From the NCBI RefSeq assembly GCF_021261325.1, contig NZ_JAJSBI010000013.1, positions 62,001 through 126,000 on the forward strand: a DNA stretch of 64,000 nucleotides, read 5' to 3'. Position numbers and translations under genes: made by a program. Every line of letters starts with the position of its first letter. Position 1 is the stretch's first letter. The notes below the pieces were generated by a model. The model saw only the letters and a list, made by a program, of their open reading frames with translations. It had not been told where the DNA came from and searched no databases. This document shows, one piece after another, positions 17,387 through 27,499 of the stretch. This DNA comes from Streptomyces guryensis. Its GTDB lineage: Bacteria; Actinomycetota; Actinomycetes; Streptomycetales; Streptomycetaceae.

Positions 17387-18286
17387 TTGATTACCGGCAT
17401 TCCGGGTAGCCGTGTCCGCAGAGCCGCCGCCGTCACCGTGACGGCCGGCGCCATGCTCGCGACCGCCGCCCTCACCGCTGCGCCCGCGCAGGCCGCCACC
17501 GCGCCCACGATCGTCGCCAAGGGCGGCTACGTGATGAACAACGCGAACGGCAAGTCGCTGTACACGAAGGCAGCGGACACCAAGCGCTCCACCGGCTCCA
17601 CCACCAAGATCATGACCGCGAAGGTCGTGCTGGCACAGTCGAACCTGAATCTGGACAAGAAGGTCACGATCCAGAAGGCGTACAGCGACTACGTCGTCGC
17701 CAACAACGCCTCCCAGGCGCACCTGATCGTCGGCGACAAGGTGACCGTCCGTCAGCTGCTGTACGGGTTGATGCTGCCGTCGGGCTGCGACGCCGCGTAC
17801 GCGCTCGCCGACACGTACGGTTCCGGTACGACCCGGGACGCGCGCGTGAAGTCGTTCATCGGCAAGATGAACACCGCCGCGAAGAGCCTCGGCCTGACGA
17901 ACACGCACTTCGACTCGTTCGACGGCATAGGGAATGGCAACAACTACTCGACGCCGCGCGACCTGACGAAGATCGCCAGCAGTGCGATGAAGAACTCCAC
18001 GTTCCGCACGGTCGTGAAGACGAAGTCGTACACCGCGAAGACCATCACCAAGACCGGCAGCACCCGCACGATGAACCCGTGGACCAACACCAACGGGCTC
18101 CTCAGCAGCTACAGCGGCACCATCGGTGTGAAGACCGGCTCCGGCCCCGAGGCCGGTTACTGCCTCGTCTTCGCCGCCACCCGCAACGGCAAGACGGTCA
18201 TCGGCACCGTCCTGTCCTCCACGTCCATCCCGCAGCGCGAGTCGGACGCGAAGAAGCTGATGACCTACGGGTTCTCGAAGATCTGA
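17387..18286 (+). CDS. D-alanyl-D-alanine carboxypeptidase/transpeptidase, K15-like (S11)
   Basis: Exported penicillin-binding enzyme of 299 residues that trims or cross-links peptidoglycan stem peptides. Signal peptide ends APAQAATA near residue 37. The three active-site boxes are STTK (SxxK, in GSTTKIMTAK), SGC (in LPSGCDAAYAL) and KTG (in GVKTGSGPEAGYC). SGC instead of the common SxN is the form described for the Streptomyces K15 DD-transpeptidase. I choose TTG 17387 as start because it begins right before the signal peptide; the ATG at 17213 and frame to 17204 would add about 60 residues without export features, and a GTG a few codons later is also possible. Confidence 0.85.
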   Translation: MITGIPGSRVRRAAAVTVTAGAMLATAALTAAPAQAATAPTIVAKGGYVMNNANGKSLYTKAADTKRSTGSTTKIMTAKVVLAQSNLNLDKKVTIQKAYSDYVVANNASQAHLIVGDKVTVRQLLYGLMLPSGCDAAYALADTYGSGTTRDARVKSFIGKMNTAAKSLGLTNTHFDSFDGIGNGNNYSTPRDLTKIASSAMKNSTFRTVVKTKSYTAKTITKTGSTRTMNPWTNTNGLLSSYSGTIGVKTGSGPEAGYCLVFAATRNGKTVIGTVLSSTSIPQRESDAKKLMTYGFSKI

Positions 18287-18317
18287 GCCGACGCGGTCCG
18301 TGTGACCGCCGCACTCG

Positions 18318-18365
18318 GGCGAAGGGCCCCTCGCCGGCGTCGCCGGCGGCGAGGGGCCCTTCGCC
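18318..18365 (+). terminator. Perfect 18-bp hairpin after the DD-peptidase gene
   Basis: GGCGAAGGGCCCCTCGCC (18318-18335) is repeated as its exact reverse complement at 18348-18365 with a 12-base loop, 31 bp after the stop codon. It ends 17 bp before the next start codon. Confidence 0.8.
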
Positions 18366-18382
18366 TCGTCTAGAGTCGCCGG

Positions 18383-19036
18383 GTGACCGAGCCCTCCTAC
18401 CTCACCGCGGTCCGGGAGTCGTACGACACCGTCGCCGCCGACTACCTGAAGCAGGTCAAGCGGCCGGCCGAACTGGATCCGCTCTCCCGCGCGTTGCTGA
18501 CCGCGTTCGCGGAAGCCGTGCGGGAGGGCGTCGGCGGACCGGTCGCCGACCTGGGCTGCGGCCCCGGCCTCGTGACCGCGCACCTCGCCGGACTGGGGCT
18601 GTCCGCGTTCGGCGTCGACCTGTCCCCCAGGATGGTCGAACTGGCCCGCCGGGCCCATCCGGAACTGACTTTCACCGTGGGCTCGATGACCGCCCTGGAC
18701 ATCGAGGACGGCTCTCTCGCAGGCATCCTCGCCTACTACTCCACCCACCACACCCCGCCGGAGCAACTGCCACTCGTCTACGGCGAGTTCCACAGGACGC
18801 TCAGGCCCGGCGGCCTGCTCATGGTGGCCGGTTATGTGGGAACCGGCGAACGGGTCCGGCCGAAGCCGGCCTACGGCGGCCATCCGGTCTCGTACGAGTC
18901 CCATCGGCACCCGCCGGAACTGCTCGTGGAACTCCTGGAGCGGGCCGGGCTGGTCGTCACCGCGCGGACGGTGCAGGAGCCCGAGGAGGGCAGAAAGGCG
19001 AGAATCGCCACCCTGCTGTGCCGACGACCGCTGTGA
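18383..19036 (+). CDS. Class I SAM-dependent methyltransferase
   Basis: Rossmann-fold methyltransferase of 217 residues. Motif I is VADLGCGPGLVTAHLAGLG, motif II FGVDLSPRMVELAR, and the post-motif acidic residue occurs in GSMTALDIEDGSLAGILAYYS. The FHRTLRPGGLLMVAGY strand is the usual motif III/IV region. The fold places it near the ubiquinone/menaquinone methyltransferase-like group; its substrate cannot be told. GTG start at 18383, bracketed by strong hairpins on both sides, so probably monocistronic. Confidence 0.85.
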   Translation: MTEPSYLTAVRESYDTVAADYLKQVKRPAELDPLSRALLTAFAEAVREGVGGPVADLGCGPGLVTAHLAGLGLSAFGVDLSPRMVELARRAHPELTFTVGSMTALDIEDGSLAGILAYYSTHHTPPEQLPLVYGEFHRTLRPGGLLMVAGYVGTGERVRPKPAYGGHPVSYESHRHPPELLVELLERAGLVVTARTVQEPEEGRKARIATLLCRRPL

Positions 19037-19040
19037 CCGA

Positions 19041-19075
19041 AGGAGCCACGCACCCGGGGCGGGTGCGTGGCTCCT
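19041..19075 (+). terminator. Perfect 15-bp hairpin after the methyltransferase
   Basis: AGGAGCCACGCACCC (19041-19055) pairs with GGGTGCGTGGCTCCT (19061-19075), 5-base loop, beginning 4 bp after the stop. It may also serve the convergent bkdH transcript. Confidence 0.78.
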
Positions 19076-19177
19076 GACGGCTGCGCCTGCTGGGCAGGAC
19101 CGGCGAAGTCCGCCGCGCGGGCGCGATCAGCCGGAACGGTGGCCAGTTCGATGAACCGCCGGCGCACGCCGGAGCGC

Positions 19178-20599
19178 CTAGGCCCAGGTGATCAGCCTCT
19201 TCGGCTGCTCCAGGATCGCCGCCACGTCCGCCAGCACCTTCGAGCCCAGCTCGCCGTCGACCAGGCGGTGGTCGAAGCTCAGGGCCAGCGTCGTGACCTG
19301 GCGTGGCTTCACCTTGCCCTTGTGGACCCACGGCTGGAGCTTGATCGCGCCGATCGCGAGGATCGCGGACTCGCCGGGGTTGAGGATGGGCGTGCCCGTG
19401 TCGACGCCGAAGACGCCGACGTTGGTGATGGTCACCGTGCCGCCCTGCATGGCCGCCGGGGACGTCTTGCCCTCCCTCGCCGTCGACACCAGCTCGCCGA
19501 GGGCCTCGGCCAGCTGCGGGAGCGTCTTGGCGTGGGCGTCCTTGACGTTCGGGACGATGAGACCGCGCGGAGTGGCCGCGGCGATGCCCAGGTTGACGTA
19601 GTGCTTGAGCACGATCTCCTGGTTCGCCTCGTCCCAGGACGCGTTGATGTCCGGGTTGCGTTTGATGGCGACCAGGAGGGCCTTGGCGATCAGGAGGAGC
19701 GGGTTGACCCGCAGCCCCTGCAGCCCGAATTCCTCGGGAGCCCGCTTGATCTCCTCGACCAGCTTCATCGTGCGGGTCACGTCGATCGTCACGAACTCCG
19801 TGACGTGCGGCGCGGTGAACGCCGAGCCCACCATCGCCGCCGCGGTCGCCCTGCGCACGCCCTTGACCGGGATACGGGTCTCACGGGCCGTGTCGTACGC
19901 CGGGACCGGCGCCGGGGGCGCGGAGACGGCCGGGGCGGCCACGGGCGCGGGGGCGGCCTCCGGGGGCGCCACCGCCGCGTGGACGTCCTCGCGCGTGATG
20001 ATGCCGTCCGGGCCGGACGGGACCACGGTCGTGAGGTCGACGCCCAGGTCCTTGGCCAGCTTGCGCACCGGCGGCTTGGCGAGGGGGCGCGCCGTCCCGC
20101 CCGTACCCGCCGGGGGAGCCTCGGCCACCGGCCCGTGCCCGTTGAGTTCCTTCTGGATCGCCGTCGATGCCTCGGAGACCAAGACTTCGGGGCCCTTGCG
20201 TGGGCGGCGCTTGGTGGAGGACGCGGCAACGCCGTAGCCCACCAGCACCGGCTGGCGGCCGGAGCCCTCCGGCTTCTTCTCCTCAGCGGGGGCGGCAGCG
20301 GGAGCGGCGGCCTCCGCCGGGGCGGGAGCAACGGCCCCGCCCGACACGTCCACCGCGATGATCGGCGTGCCCACGTCCACCGTGGAGCCCTCGGGGAAGT
20401 GCAGGTCGCGGACCACCCCGTCGTACGGGATGGGCAGCTCCACGGCCGCCTTGGCGGTCTCGACCTCGCACACCACCTGGCCGTCGGTGACCGTGTCGCC
20501 GGGCTGGACGTACCACTTGAGGATCTCGGCCTCGGTGAGGCCCTCGCCGACGTCCGGCATCTTGAACTCGCGTACGGACGCTTCCGTCATCGTCGTCAC
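19178..20599 (-). CDS. bkdH: Branched-chain alpha-keto acid dehydrogenase E2 (dihydrolipoyl acyltransferase), first cluster
   Basis: E2 core of a 2-oxo acid dehydrogenase complex, 473 residues. Order: one lipoyl domain (EFKMPDVGEGLTEAEILKW; lipoylation Lys in VCEVETAKAAVELP), an Ala/Pro-rich hinge, a peripheral-subunit-binding domain (RKLAKDLGVDLTTVVPSGPDGIITREDV), another linker, then the catalytic domain ending in ALSFDHRLVDGELG with the catalytic His/Asp (DHRxxDG). It transfers branched acyl groups from lipoamide to CoA. Starts at GTG 20599 with GGAGAGGG ahead, 10 bp after the E1-beta stop. The E3 subunit gene is not in the window. The symbol follows the S. avermitilis bkdFGH naming; assignment of this cluster to that name is my inference. 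Confidence 0.9.
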   Translation of the reverse strand: MTTMTEASVREFKMPDVGEGLTEAEILKWYVQPGDTVTDGQVVCEVETAKAAVELPIPYDGVVRDLHFPEGSTVDVGTPIIAVDVSGGAVAPAPAEAAAPAAAPAEEKKPEGSGRQPVLVGYGVAASSTKRRPRKGPEVLVSEASTAIQKELNGHGPVAEAPPAGTGGTARPLAKPPVRKLAKDLGVDLTTVVPSGPDGIITREDVHAAVAPPEAAPAPVAAPAVSAPPAPVPAYDTARETRIPVKGVRRATAAAMVGSAFTAPHVTEFVTIDVTRTMKLVEEIKRAPEEFGLQGLRVNPLLLIAKALLVAIKRNPDINASWDEANQEIVLKHYVNLGIAAATPRGLIVPNVKDAHAKTLPQLAEALGELVSTAREGKTSPAAMQGGTVTITNVGVFGVDTGTPILNPGESAILAIGAIKLQPWVHKGKVKPRQVTTLALSFDHRLVDGELGSKVLADVAAILEQPKRLITWA

Positions 20600-20609
20600 G
20601 ACCCTCTCC

Positions 20610-21617
20610 TCAGTACGCCAGGGCGCGGTCGACGGCGTCGAGCACCCGGTCCAGGCCCGGCAGGTACTCCTCCTCCAGGCGGGCCGGCGGGTACGGGGCG
20701 TGATAGCCGCCGACCCTGAGGACCGGTGCCTCCAAGTGGTAGAAGCAGCGCTCCGTGATGCGGGCGGCGATCTCCGCGCCCGAGCCGAGGAACACCGGCG
20801 CCTCGTGGACGACGACCAGGCGGCGCGTCTTCTCCACCGACGCCTGGACCGAGTCGAAGTCCAGCGGGGAGATCGAGCGCAGGTCCAGGACCTCCAGGGA
20901 CTTGCCCTCCTCGGCGGCCGCGGCGGCGACCTCCTGGCAGAGCTTGACCATCGGGCCGTAGGCGACGAGGGTCAGGTCGGTGCCCTCACGGACGACCTGG
21001 GCCTTGTGCAGCGGGCCGGGGATGGCTTCGGTGTTGACCTCGGCCTTGTCCCAGTAGCGGCGCTTCGGCTCGAAGAAGATCACCGGGTCGTCGCTCTGGA
21101 TGGCCTGCTGCATCATCCAGTAGGCGTCCGACGCGTTGGAGGGGCTGACCACCTTCAGGCCCGACACATGGGCGAAGAGCGCCTCGGGGGACTCGGAGTG
21201 GTGTTCCACCGCGCCGATGCCGCCGCCGTAGGGGATGCGGACGACGACCGGGAGCTTGACCTTGCCCAGCGAGCGCGCGTGCATCTTCGCGAGCTGCGTG
21301 ACGATCTGGTCGTAGGCGGGGAAGACGAAGCCGTCGAACTGGATCTCCACGACCGGGCGGTAGCCGCGGAGCGCGAGTCCGATGGCGGTGCCCACGATGC
21401 CCGACTCGGCGAGCGGGGTGTCGATGACCCGGCTCTCGCCGAAGTCCTTCTGCAGACCGTCCGTCACTCGGAAGACACCGCCGAGCTTGCCGACGTCCTC
21501 GCCCATGATCAGGACCTTGGGGTCGGATTCCAGGGCGCGGCGCAGCGACTCGTTGATCGCCTTGGCGAGAGCCATGCTTTTGGATGTCACAGCCTTGGAT
21601 GTCACAGCCTCTGCCAT
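20610..21617 (-). CDS. bkdG: Branched-chain alpha-keto acid dehydrogenase E1 beta, first cluster
   Basis: E1-beta subunit, 335 residues, transketolase-like pyrimidine-binding domain first (MGEDVGKLGGVFRVTDGL, then PLAESGIVGTAIGLALRGYRPVVEIQF with the catalytic-cofactor Glu region) and C-terminal domain with RRLVVVHEAPVFLGSGAEIAARI. It pairs with E1-alpha to bind thiamine diphosphate. I start at ATG 21617, which begins one base after the E1-alpha stop (TGAGATG) and has GAGGGGGG upstream. The N-terminus contains a short direct duplication (AVTSKAVTSK; 15-bp DNA repeat), so ATG 21575 (MALAKAINES) is a possible alternative start. Confidence 0.9.
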   Translation of the reverse strand: MAEAVTSKAVTSKSMALAKAINESLRRALESDPKVLIMGEDVGKLGGVFRVTDGLQKDFGESRVIDTPLAESGIVGTAIGLALRGYRPVVEIQFDGFVFPAYDQIVTQLAKMHARSLGKVKLPVVVRIPYGGGIGAVEHHSESPEALFAHVSGLKVVSPSNASDAYWMMQQAIQSDDPVIFFEPKRRYWDKAEVNTEAIPGPLHKAQVVREGTDLTLVAYGPMVKLCQEVAAAAAEEGKSLEVLDLRSISPLDFDSVQASVEKTRRLVVVHEAPVFLGSGAEIAARITERCFYHLEAPVLRVGGYHAPYPPARLEEEYLPGLDRVLDAVDRALAY

Positions 21618-21618
21618 C

Positions 21619-22797
21619 TCAGTGACCCCCCTCATCCGCGAACGACGCCTGGTAGGCGGCGAACTGTGCTCGTTCCTCGTCGACGAGCGCGTGCCCGTCC
21701 GCGTACACGTTCTCGAAGATGGCGAAGTGGTCCGGGTCGGGCATAGCGCGGACCGCCTCACGCACTCGTTTGCCCAACGCCTCGCTCTCGGCCTCGAGTT
21801 CCGCGAAGAATCCCTCGTCCGCGTGGTTTGAAGCCTCCAGGTACCGGCGGAGCCGCAGGATCGGGTCTTTCGCCTCCCATGCCTCGCGTTCCTCGTCGGC
21901 CCGGTACTTCGTCGGGTCGTCGGAGGTGGTGTGGGCGCCCATGCGGTACGTGTACGCCTCGACGAGGGTGGGGCCCTCACCGCGGCGGGCGCGCTCCAGG
22001 GCCCACTTCGTCACCGCGAGGCAGGCCAGCACGTCGTTGCCGTCGACCCGGACGCCGGGGAAGCCGAAGCCCTGCGCGCGCTGGTAGAGCGGGACGCGGG
22101 TCTGCTTCTCGGTGGGCTCGGAGATCGCCCACTGGTTGTTCTGGCAGAAGAACACCACGGGCGCGTTGTAGACCGCGGAGAAGGTGAAGGACTCGGCCAC
22201 GTCGCCCTGGCTGGAGGCACCGTCGCCGAAGTAGGCGATGACCGCGCTGTCCGCGCCGTCCTTGGTGATGCCCATGGCGTAGCCCGTCGCGTGCAGCGTC
22301 TGGGAGCCGATGACGATCGTGTACAGGTGGAAGTTGTTGCTGCTGGGGTCCCAGCCGCCGTTGTTCACGCCGCGGAACATGCCCAGCAGGTTGGTCGGGT
22401 CGACCCCGCGGCACCAGGCGACGCCGTGCTCGCGGTAGGTCGGGAAGACGTAGTCGTCCTCGCGGGTGGCCCGGCCGGAGCCGATCTGGGCGGCCTCCTG
22501 GCCGAGCAGCGAGGCCCACAGGCCCAGCTCGCCCTGGCGCTGCAGGGAGGTGGCCTCGGCGTCGAAGCGGCGGGTGAGCACCATGTCGCGGTACAGGCCG
22601 CGGAGCTCATCGGGGGTGATGCCGGCGACGTACTCGTCGTACTCGGCGTTCTTCACGCGCTCGCCCTCGGGCGTCAGCAGCTGTACGAGCTGGGGGTCCG
22701 TGCTCGGCGATTTCCTTGCGGTGGTCGTCTTGCCGGCCGTGCTCTTGGTACCGGCGCTGCGTCGCGGCTTGCGCGCGGCAGTGCTCTCCACGGTCAC
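21619..22797 (-). CDS. bkdF: Branched-chain alpha-keto acid dehydrogenase E1 alpha, first cluster
   Basis: Thiamine-diphosphate-dependent E1-alpha of 392 residues. The ThDP signature is present: GDGASSQGDVAESFTFSAVYNAPVVFFCQNNQWAIS (GDG ... NN). Residues MGAHTTSDDPTKY form the regulatory/phosphorylation-loop region of the family. The first about 35 residues are a Lys/Arg/Thr-rich tail (ARKPRRSAGTKSTAGKTTTA). Starts with GTG 22797 behind GGAGGAG. First gene of a three-gene minus-strand operon E1alpha-E1beta-E2. Decarboxylates the keto acids of Val, Leu and Ile to supply isobutyryl-, isovaleryl- and methylbutyryl-CoA, the starters of branched fatty acids and some polyketides. Confidence 0.9.
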   Translation of the reverse strand: MTVESTAARKPRRSAGTKSTAGKTTTARKSPSTDPQLVQLLTPEGERVKNAEYDEYVAGITPDELRGLYRDMVLTRRFDAEATSLQRQGELGLWASLLGQEAAQIGSGRATREDDYVFPTYREHGVAWCRGVDPTNLLGMFRGVNNGGWDPSSNNFHLYTIVIGSQTLHATGYAMGITKDGADSAVIAYFGDGASSQGDVAESFTFSAVYNAPVVFFCQNNQWAISEPTEKQTRVPLYQRAQGFGFPGVRVDGNDVLACLAVTKWALERARRGEGPTLVEAYTYRMGAHTTSDDPTKYRADEEREAWEAKDPILRLRRYLEASNHADEGFFAELEAESEALGKRVREAVRAMPDPDHFAIFENVYADGHALVDEERAQFAAYQASFADEGGH

Positions 22798-22984
22798 GTG
22801 TGCTCCTCCGTCGGTCCGGCATCCCGGGTTCGCCGGGATGCCAGTGCGGCTCGCCTGAAGCCCTACGGACGCACAGGGTGGGTGCGGCCCGGTCGGGGAC
22901 AGGCGTGACAGGTGCCCCGGCGAGCGCCCTGCAAAAGGCACGTTACCCAGTGCTCCACATTTCTGTGAAACCCCTCCTGACCTG

Positions 22985-23013
22985 CGATTTTGCTTGGATT
23001 TCCAAGTAAATCG
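22985..23013. promoter_or_regulatory. Palindrome upstream of the first bkd operon, candidate operator
   Basis: CTTGGA-TT-TCCAAG (22993-23006) is flanked by CGATTT (22985-22990) and AAATCG (23008-23013), an almost perfect palindrome of 29 bp in an AT-richer patch, about 190 bp upstream of the E1-alpha start. The shape and A/T content suit an Lrp/AsnC-type regulator such as BkdR, but this is inference. The rest of 22798-23170 has no gene. Confidence 0.5.
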
Positions 23014-23103
23014 CGAAAGTCGGGAACATCTCCTGGTCACAGCCTTGCAGGGGGCCGGAACAACGGCACGTTATCCCGGTGACCCACGTCACGGGAAGGG
23101 GCG

Positions 23104-23148
23104 AAAAAACAGCGCGCGCGTGGAGCCCTGCTGGGCCCCACGCGCGCG
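23104..23148 (-). terminator. Rho-independent terminator of the kinase gene with T-tract
   Basis: Stem CGCGCGCGTGG (23113-23123) / CCACGCGCGCG (23138-23148), with more pairing inside (GAGCCC/GGGCCC), and six A residues on the plus strand at 23104-23109, i.e. a T6 tract after the hairpin on the minus strand. One of the few hairpins here with a classical U-run. Confidence 0.85.
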
Positions 23149-23170
23149 TGAAGGTGATTTCCGCCCCGGG

Positions 23171-24775
<1,605 letters not shown>

Positions 24776-25013
24776 CAGTCCTCGCCGTCGTTTCTGCCCG
24801 CGGTGCGCGCGGTGTTGTTACGGTCTCCGTCGGCCACGCTACAGCCTCAAGGCAAGCCGCCGGTCCGAGAAGGGGGCCGGAACCGGCACAGGACGGACCG
24901 GCCATCAAACCGTCATCCCGTGGGTGCGTGCAAGTTCTGTGTACCGCCCGTACAGCCTCTGTAACGCTCCCGCGACGCTTCTATCGCGTACGGTCACGGA
25001 TCGGGCACCGAGC

Positions 25014-25041
25014 TTGACGTGTCACTGCCCTGGGGCAGACT
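25014..25041 (+). promoter_or_regulatory. Possible HrdB-type promoter of the PASTA kinase gene
   Basis: TTGACG (25014-25019) and CAGACT (25036-25041) are 16 bp apart, close to the actinobacterial vegetative consensus TTGAC(A)/TA-n3-T, 70 bp before the ATG at 25111. The divergent region 24776-25110 holds no gene; the opposite kinase promoter was not resolved. Confidence 0.4.
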
Positions 25042-25110
25042 TGGCCGGGAATAGCACTTTCGATCATCGGCAGTCAACGGCGCCTCAAGGCCCACGGGGG
25101 AAGCGGAAAC

Positions 25111-26772
25111 ATGAGCCTGGACGGCGCACAGGGCCGGTACGCGGGGCGGGCGCTCGCCGGCGGCCGCTATCAACTGCGCGACCTGCTCGGCGAGGGCGGC
25201 ATGGCCTCCGTGCACCTGGCCTACGACTCCGTGCTGGACCGCCAGGTCGCGATCAAGACCCTGCACACCGAACTCGGCCGCGAGCAGGCCTTCCGCGAGC
25301 GCTTCCGCCGCGAGGCCCAGGCCGTGGCGAAGCTCACTCACACCAATATCGTCTCGGTCTTCGACACCGGCGAGGACACTGCATTCGACAGCGGCTCCGC
25401 CGCGGGCTCCGGAACGCCCACCCCGTACATCGTCATGGAGTACGTCGAGGGCCGCCCGCTGGGCTCGGTGCTCGACGAGGACGTACGGCAGCAGGGCGCG
25501 ATGCCCGCCGACAAGGCACTGAAGATCACAGCGGACGTTCTCGCGGCGCTGGAGATCAGCCACGAGATGGGCCTGGTCCACCGGGACATCAAGCCGGGCA
25601 ACGTGATGGTCACCAAGCGCGGCGTCGTCAAGGTGATGGACTTCGGCATCGCGCGCGCCATGCAGTCCGGTGTGACGTCGATGACGCAGACCGGCATGGT
25701 CGTCGGCACCCCGCAGTACCTGTCGCCTGAGCAGGCCCTCGGGCGGAGCGTGGACGCCCGGTCCGACCTCTACTCGGTCGGCATCATGCTGTTCCAACTG
25801 GTCACCGGGCGGCTGCCGTTCGAGGCGGACTCACCCCTGGCGATCGCGTACGCGCATGTGCAGGAGGAGCCGGTGGCTCCTTCGTCGATCAACCGGGCGC
25901 TGCCTCCCGCGGTGGACGCGCTGGTTGCCCGCGCACTGAAGAAGAACCCGAACGAGCGTTTCCCGAGCTCGGAGTCGATGCGTGCCGAGTGCCTGCGCGT
26001 GGCCGCGTCCCTCCAGGCCGCCCCGCCGAGCATCGTGCCGAGCTCCCGCAGCCAGAGCGGCGCCGGAGTCGGCGCGGCGGTGTTCCCGCCGGTCAGCCAG
26101 GCGCCCCCGGCCCCGCCCGGCCCCGTACAGACGCCGTACCAGCCGCCCCAGCCGCCCACCCCCAACCCGTACGGCGCGCCCACGCCTCCTCCTTCTCCGG
26201 CGTACGGCTACCCGCAGCAGGGCGGCTACCCGACGCCGTCCCCGTACGCGCAGCCGCAGACCCCGCCGCCGTACAACCTCACGCCCCAGCAGCGGCCGTC
26301 CGCGCCCCCTGGCGGCGGCAAGAACAACAAGTCGGTGGTCATCGGCACGATCGTCGTCTCGATCATCGCCGTCGGCGGCCTGATCGCGGCCCTGGCGCTC
26401 AACGGGGGCGGGGGCGGGGGAGGCGACGGGGGCAGCGGCAGCGGCGGCAGCAGCGCGGCCCCGACGACGACGCACGCGGCCGACTGGCGCGGGCCTGACA
26501 CCACCAAGGTGATCGACTCGACGGAGTGCACGGAGCCGCAGGAGTCGTACACCGACGAGAACAAGATCCGGGTGCCCGACTTCCGGTTCAAGTACATCGA
26601 GTCGGTCAAGGAGTGCGCGAAGTCCGCGGGCTGGTCGCTGGTGGTCAACGACTACGACGAGAACACGTACGGCGAGGGCGCGGTGATCGACCAGTCCCCC
26701 GAGGCCGGCTCGGACGTCGACCCGGACAAGGTCAAGATCACGCTCGACGTCTCGACGGGCAACCCGTCCTGA
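25111..26772 (+). CDS. Serine/threonine protein kinase with one PASTA-like domain
   Basis: Hanks-type kinase of 553 residues. Kinase domain about 15-280: LGEGGMASVHLAYDS, VAIKTLHTEL, HRDIKPGNVMVTKRG, VMDFGIARAM, GTPQYLSPEQALGR. A Pro/Gln/Tyr-rich cytosolic linker (about 300-400) precedes a membrane helix (SVVIGTIVVSIIAVGGLIAAL). The outer part ends in a single PASTA-like unit (VPDFRFKYIESVKECAKSAG ... YGEGAVIDQSPEAGSDVDPD). PASTA domains bind muropeptides or beta-lactams, so it may sense cell-wall state. Divergent from the non-PASTA kinase. Confidence 0.9.
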   Translation: MSLDGAQGRYAGRALAGGRYQLRDLLGEGGMASVHLAYDSVLDRQVAIKTLHTELGREQAFRERFRREAQAVAKLTHTNIVSVFDTGEDTAFDSGSAAGSGTPTPYIVMEYVEGRPLGSVLDEDVRQQGAMPADKALKITADVLAALEISHEMGLVHRDIKPGNVMVTKRGVVKVMDFGIARAMQSGVTSMTQTGMVVGTPQYLSPEQALGRSVDARSDLYSVGIMLFQLVTGRLPFEADSPLAIAYAHVQEEPVAPSSINRALPPAVDALVARALKKNPNERFPSSESMRAECLRVAASLQAAPPSIVPSSRSQSGAGVGAAVFPPVSQAPPAPPGPVQTPYQPPQPPTPNPYGAPTPPPSPAYGYPQQGGYPTPSPYAQPQTPPPYNLTPQQRPSAPPGGGKNNKSVVIGTIVVSIIAVGGLIAALALNGGGGGGGDGGSGSGGSSAAPTTTHAADWRGPDTTKVIDSTECTEPQESYTDENKIRVPDFRFKYIESVKECAKSAGWSLVVNDYDENTYGEGAVIDQSPEAGSDVDPDKVKITLDVSTGNPS

Positions 26773-26800
26773 CCCCGGCCTCGCGGACGCACGTATGACG

Positions 26801-26832
26801 AAGGGCCCGGCGGCCGAGGCCGCCGGGCCCTT
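26801..26832 (+). terminator. Perfect 14-bp hairpin after the PASTA kinase
   Basis: AAGGGCCCGGCGGC (26801-26814) and GCCGCCGGGCCCTT (26819-26832) with a 4-base loop and TTCCC after it; 28 bp past the kinase stop and also downstream of the convergent bpa gene. Confidence 0.8.
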
Positions 26833-26868
26833 TCCCTTGCGTCTGCGTCGCTACAGGCCGTCCGCGGG

Positions 26869-27405
26869 CTACAGGTACGGGCCGCCCGAGCGGCCGGCCG
26901 TGTGGCCTTCCTCACCCATCTCGTGCCCGATGCCCGGCGGCAGCGCGCGCCGCATCTGCTCCAGCTGGGCCCGCGCGGCCATCTGCTGGGCGAACAGCGT
27001 GGTCTGGATGCCGTGGAAGAGGCCCTCCAGCCAGCCCACCAACTGGGCCTGCGCGATGCGCAGTTCGGCGTCGCTGGGCGTGCCCTCGTCCGTGAAGGGC
27101 AGGGAGAGCCGCTCCAGCTCCTCGACCAGCTCCGGCGCCAGCCCGTCCTCCAGCTCCTTCACCGAACTGCGGTGGATCTCCTTGAGCCGGGCCCGGCTCG
27201 CCTCGTCCAGGGGAGCGACGCGCACCTCCTCCAGGAGCTGCTTGATCATGCTGCCGATCCGCATCACCTTGGCCGGCTGCTCGACCTGCTCCGTCACCGG
27301 AATCTCGCGGGAGTCGTCGTCTCCACCGCCGATCGCCATTCCGTCCTGGCCCACGACCAGGATCTGGGGATTCTCCGGCGACCTGTCGTTCCTCGGCATC
27401 TCCAT
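26869..27405 (-). CDS. bpa: Bacterial proteasome activator (Bpa/PafE)
   Basis: Ring-forming, ATP-independent activator of the actinobacterial 20S proteasome, 178 residues. The helical-bundle core is readable: EQVEQPAKVMRIGSMIKQLLEEV, LDEASRARLKEIHRSSVKEL, LSLPFTDEGTPSDAELRIAQAQLVGWLEGLFHGIQTTLFAQQMAARAQL. The C-terminus GRSGGPYL resembles the GQYL-type tail by which Bpa docks on the proteasome alpha ring. Start chosen at ATG 27405 (MEMPRNDRS); ATG 27399 is equally possible. Convergent with the PASTA kinase; proteasome genes themselves are outside the window. Confidence 0.87.
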   Translation of the reverse strand: MEMPRNDRSPENPQILVVGQDGMAIGGGDDDSREIPVTEQVEQPAKVMRIGSMIKQLLEEVRVAPLDEASRARLKEIHRSSVKELEDGLAPELVEELERLSLPFTDEGTPSDAELRIAQAQLVGWLEGLFHGIQTTLFAQQMAARAQLEQMRRALPPGIGHEMGEEGHTAGRSGGPYL

Positions 27406-27499
27406 GTCGCCATTCTCTCGCACGTGTGCATCTCATCACCGTGGTGCCCCCTGTGGAGAGTGATCCACCGTTTGGGGTGCGGGAGATTTCCCTACAGGG

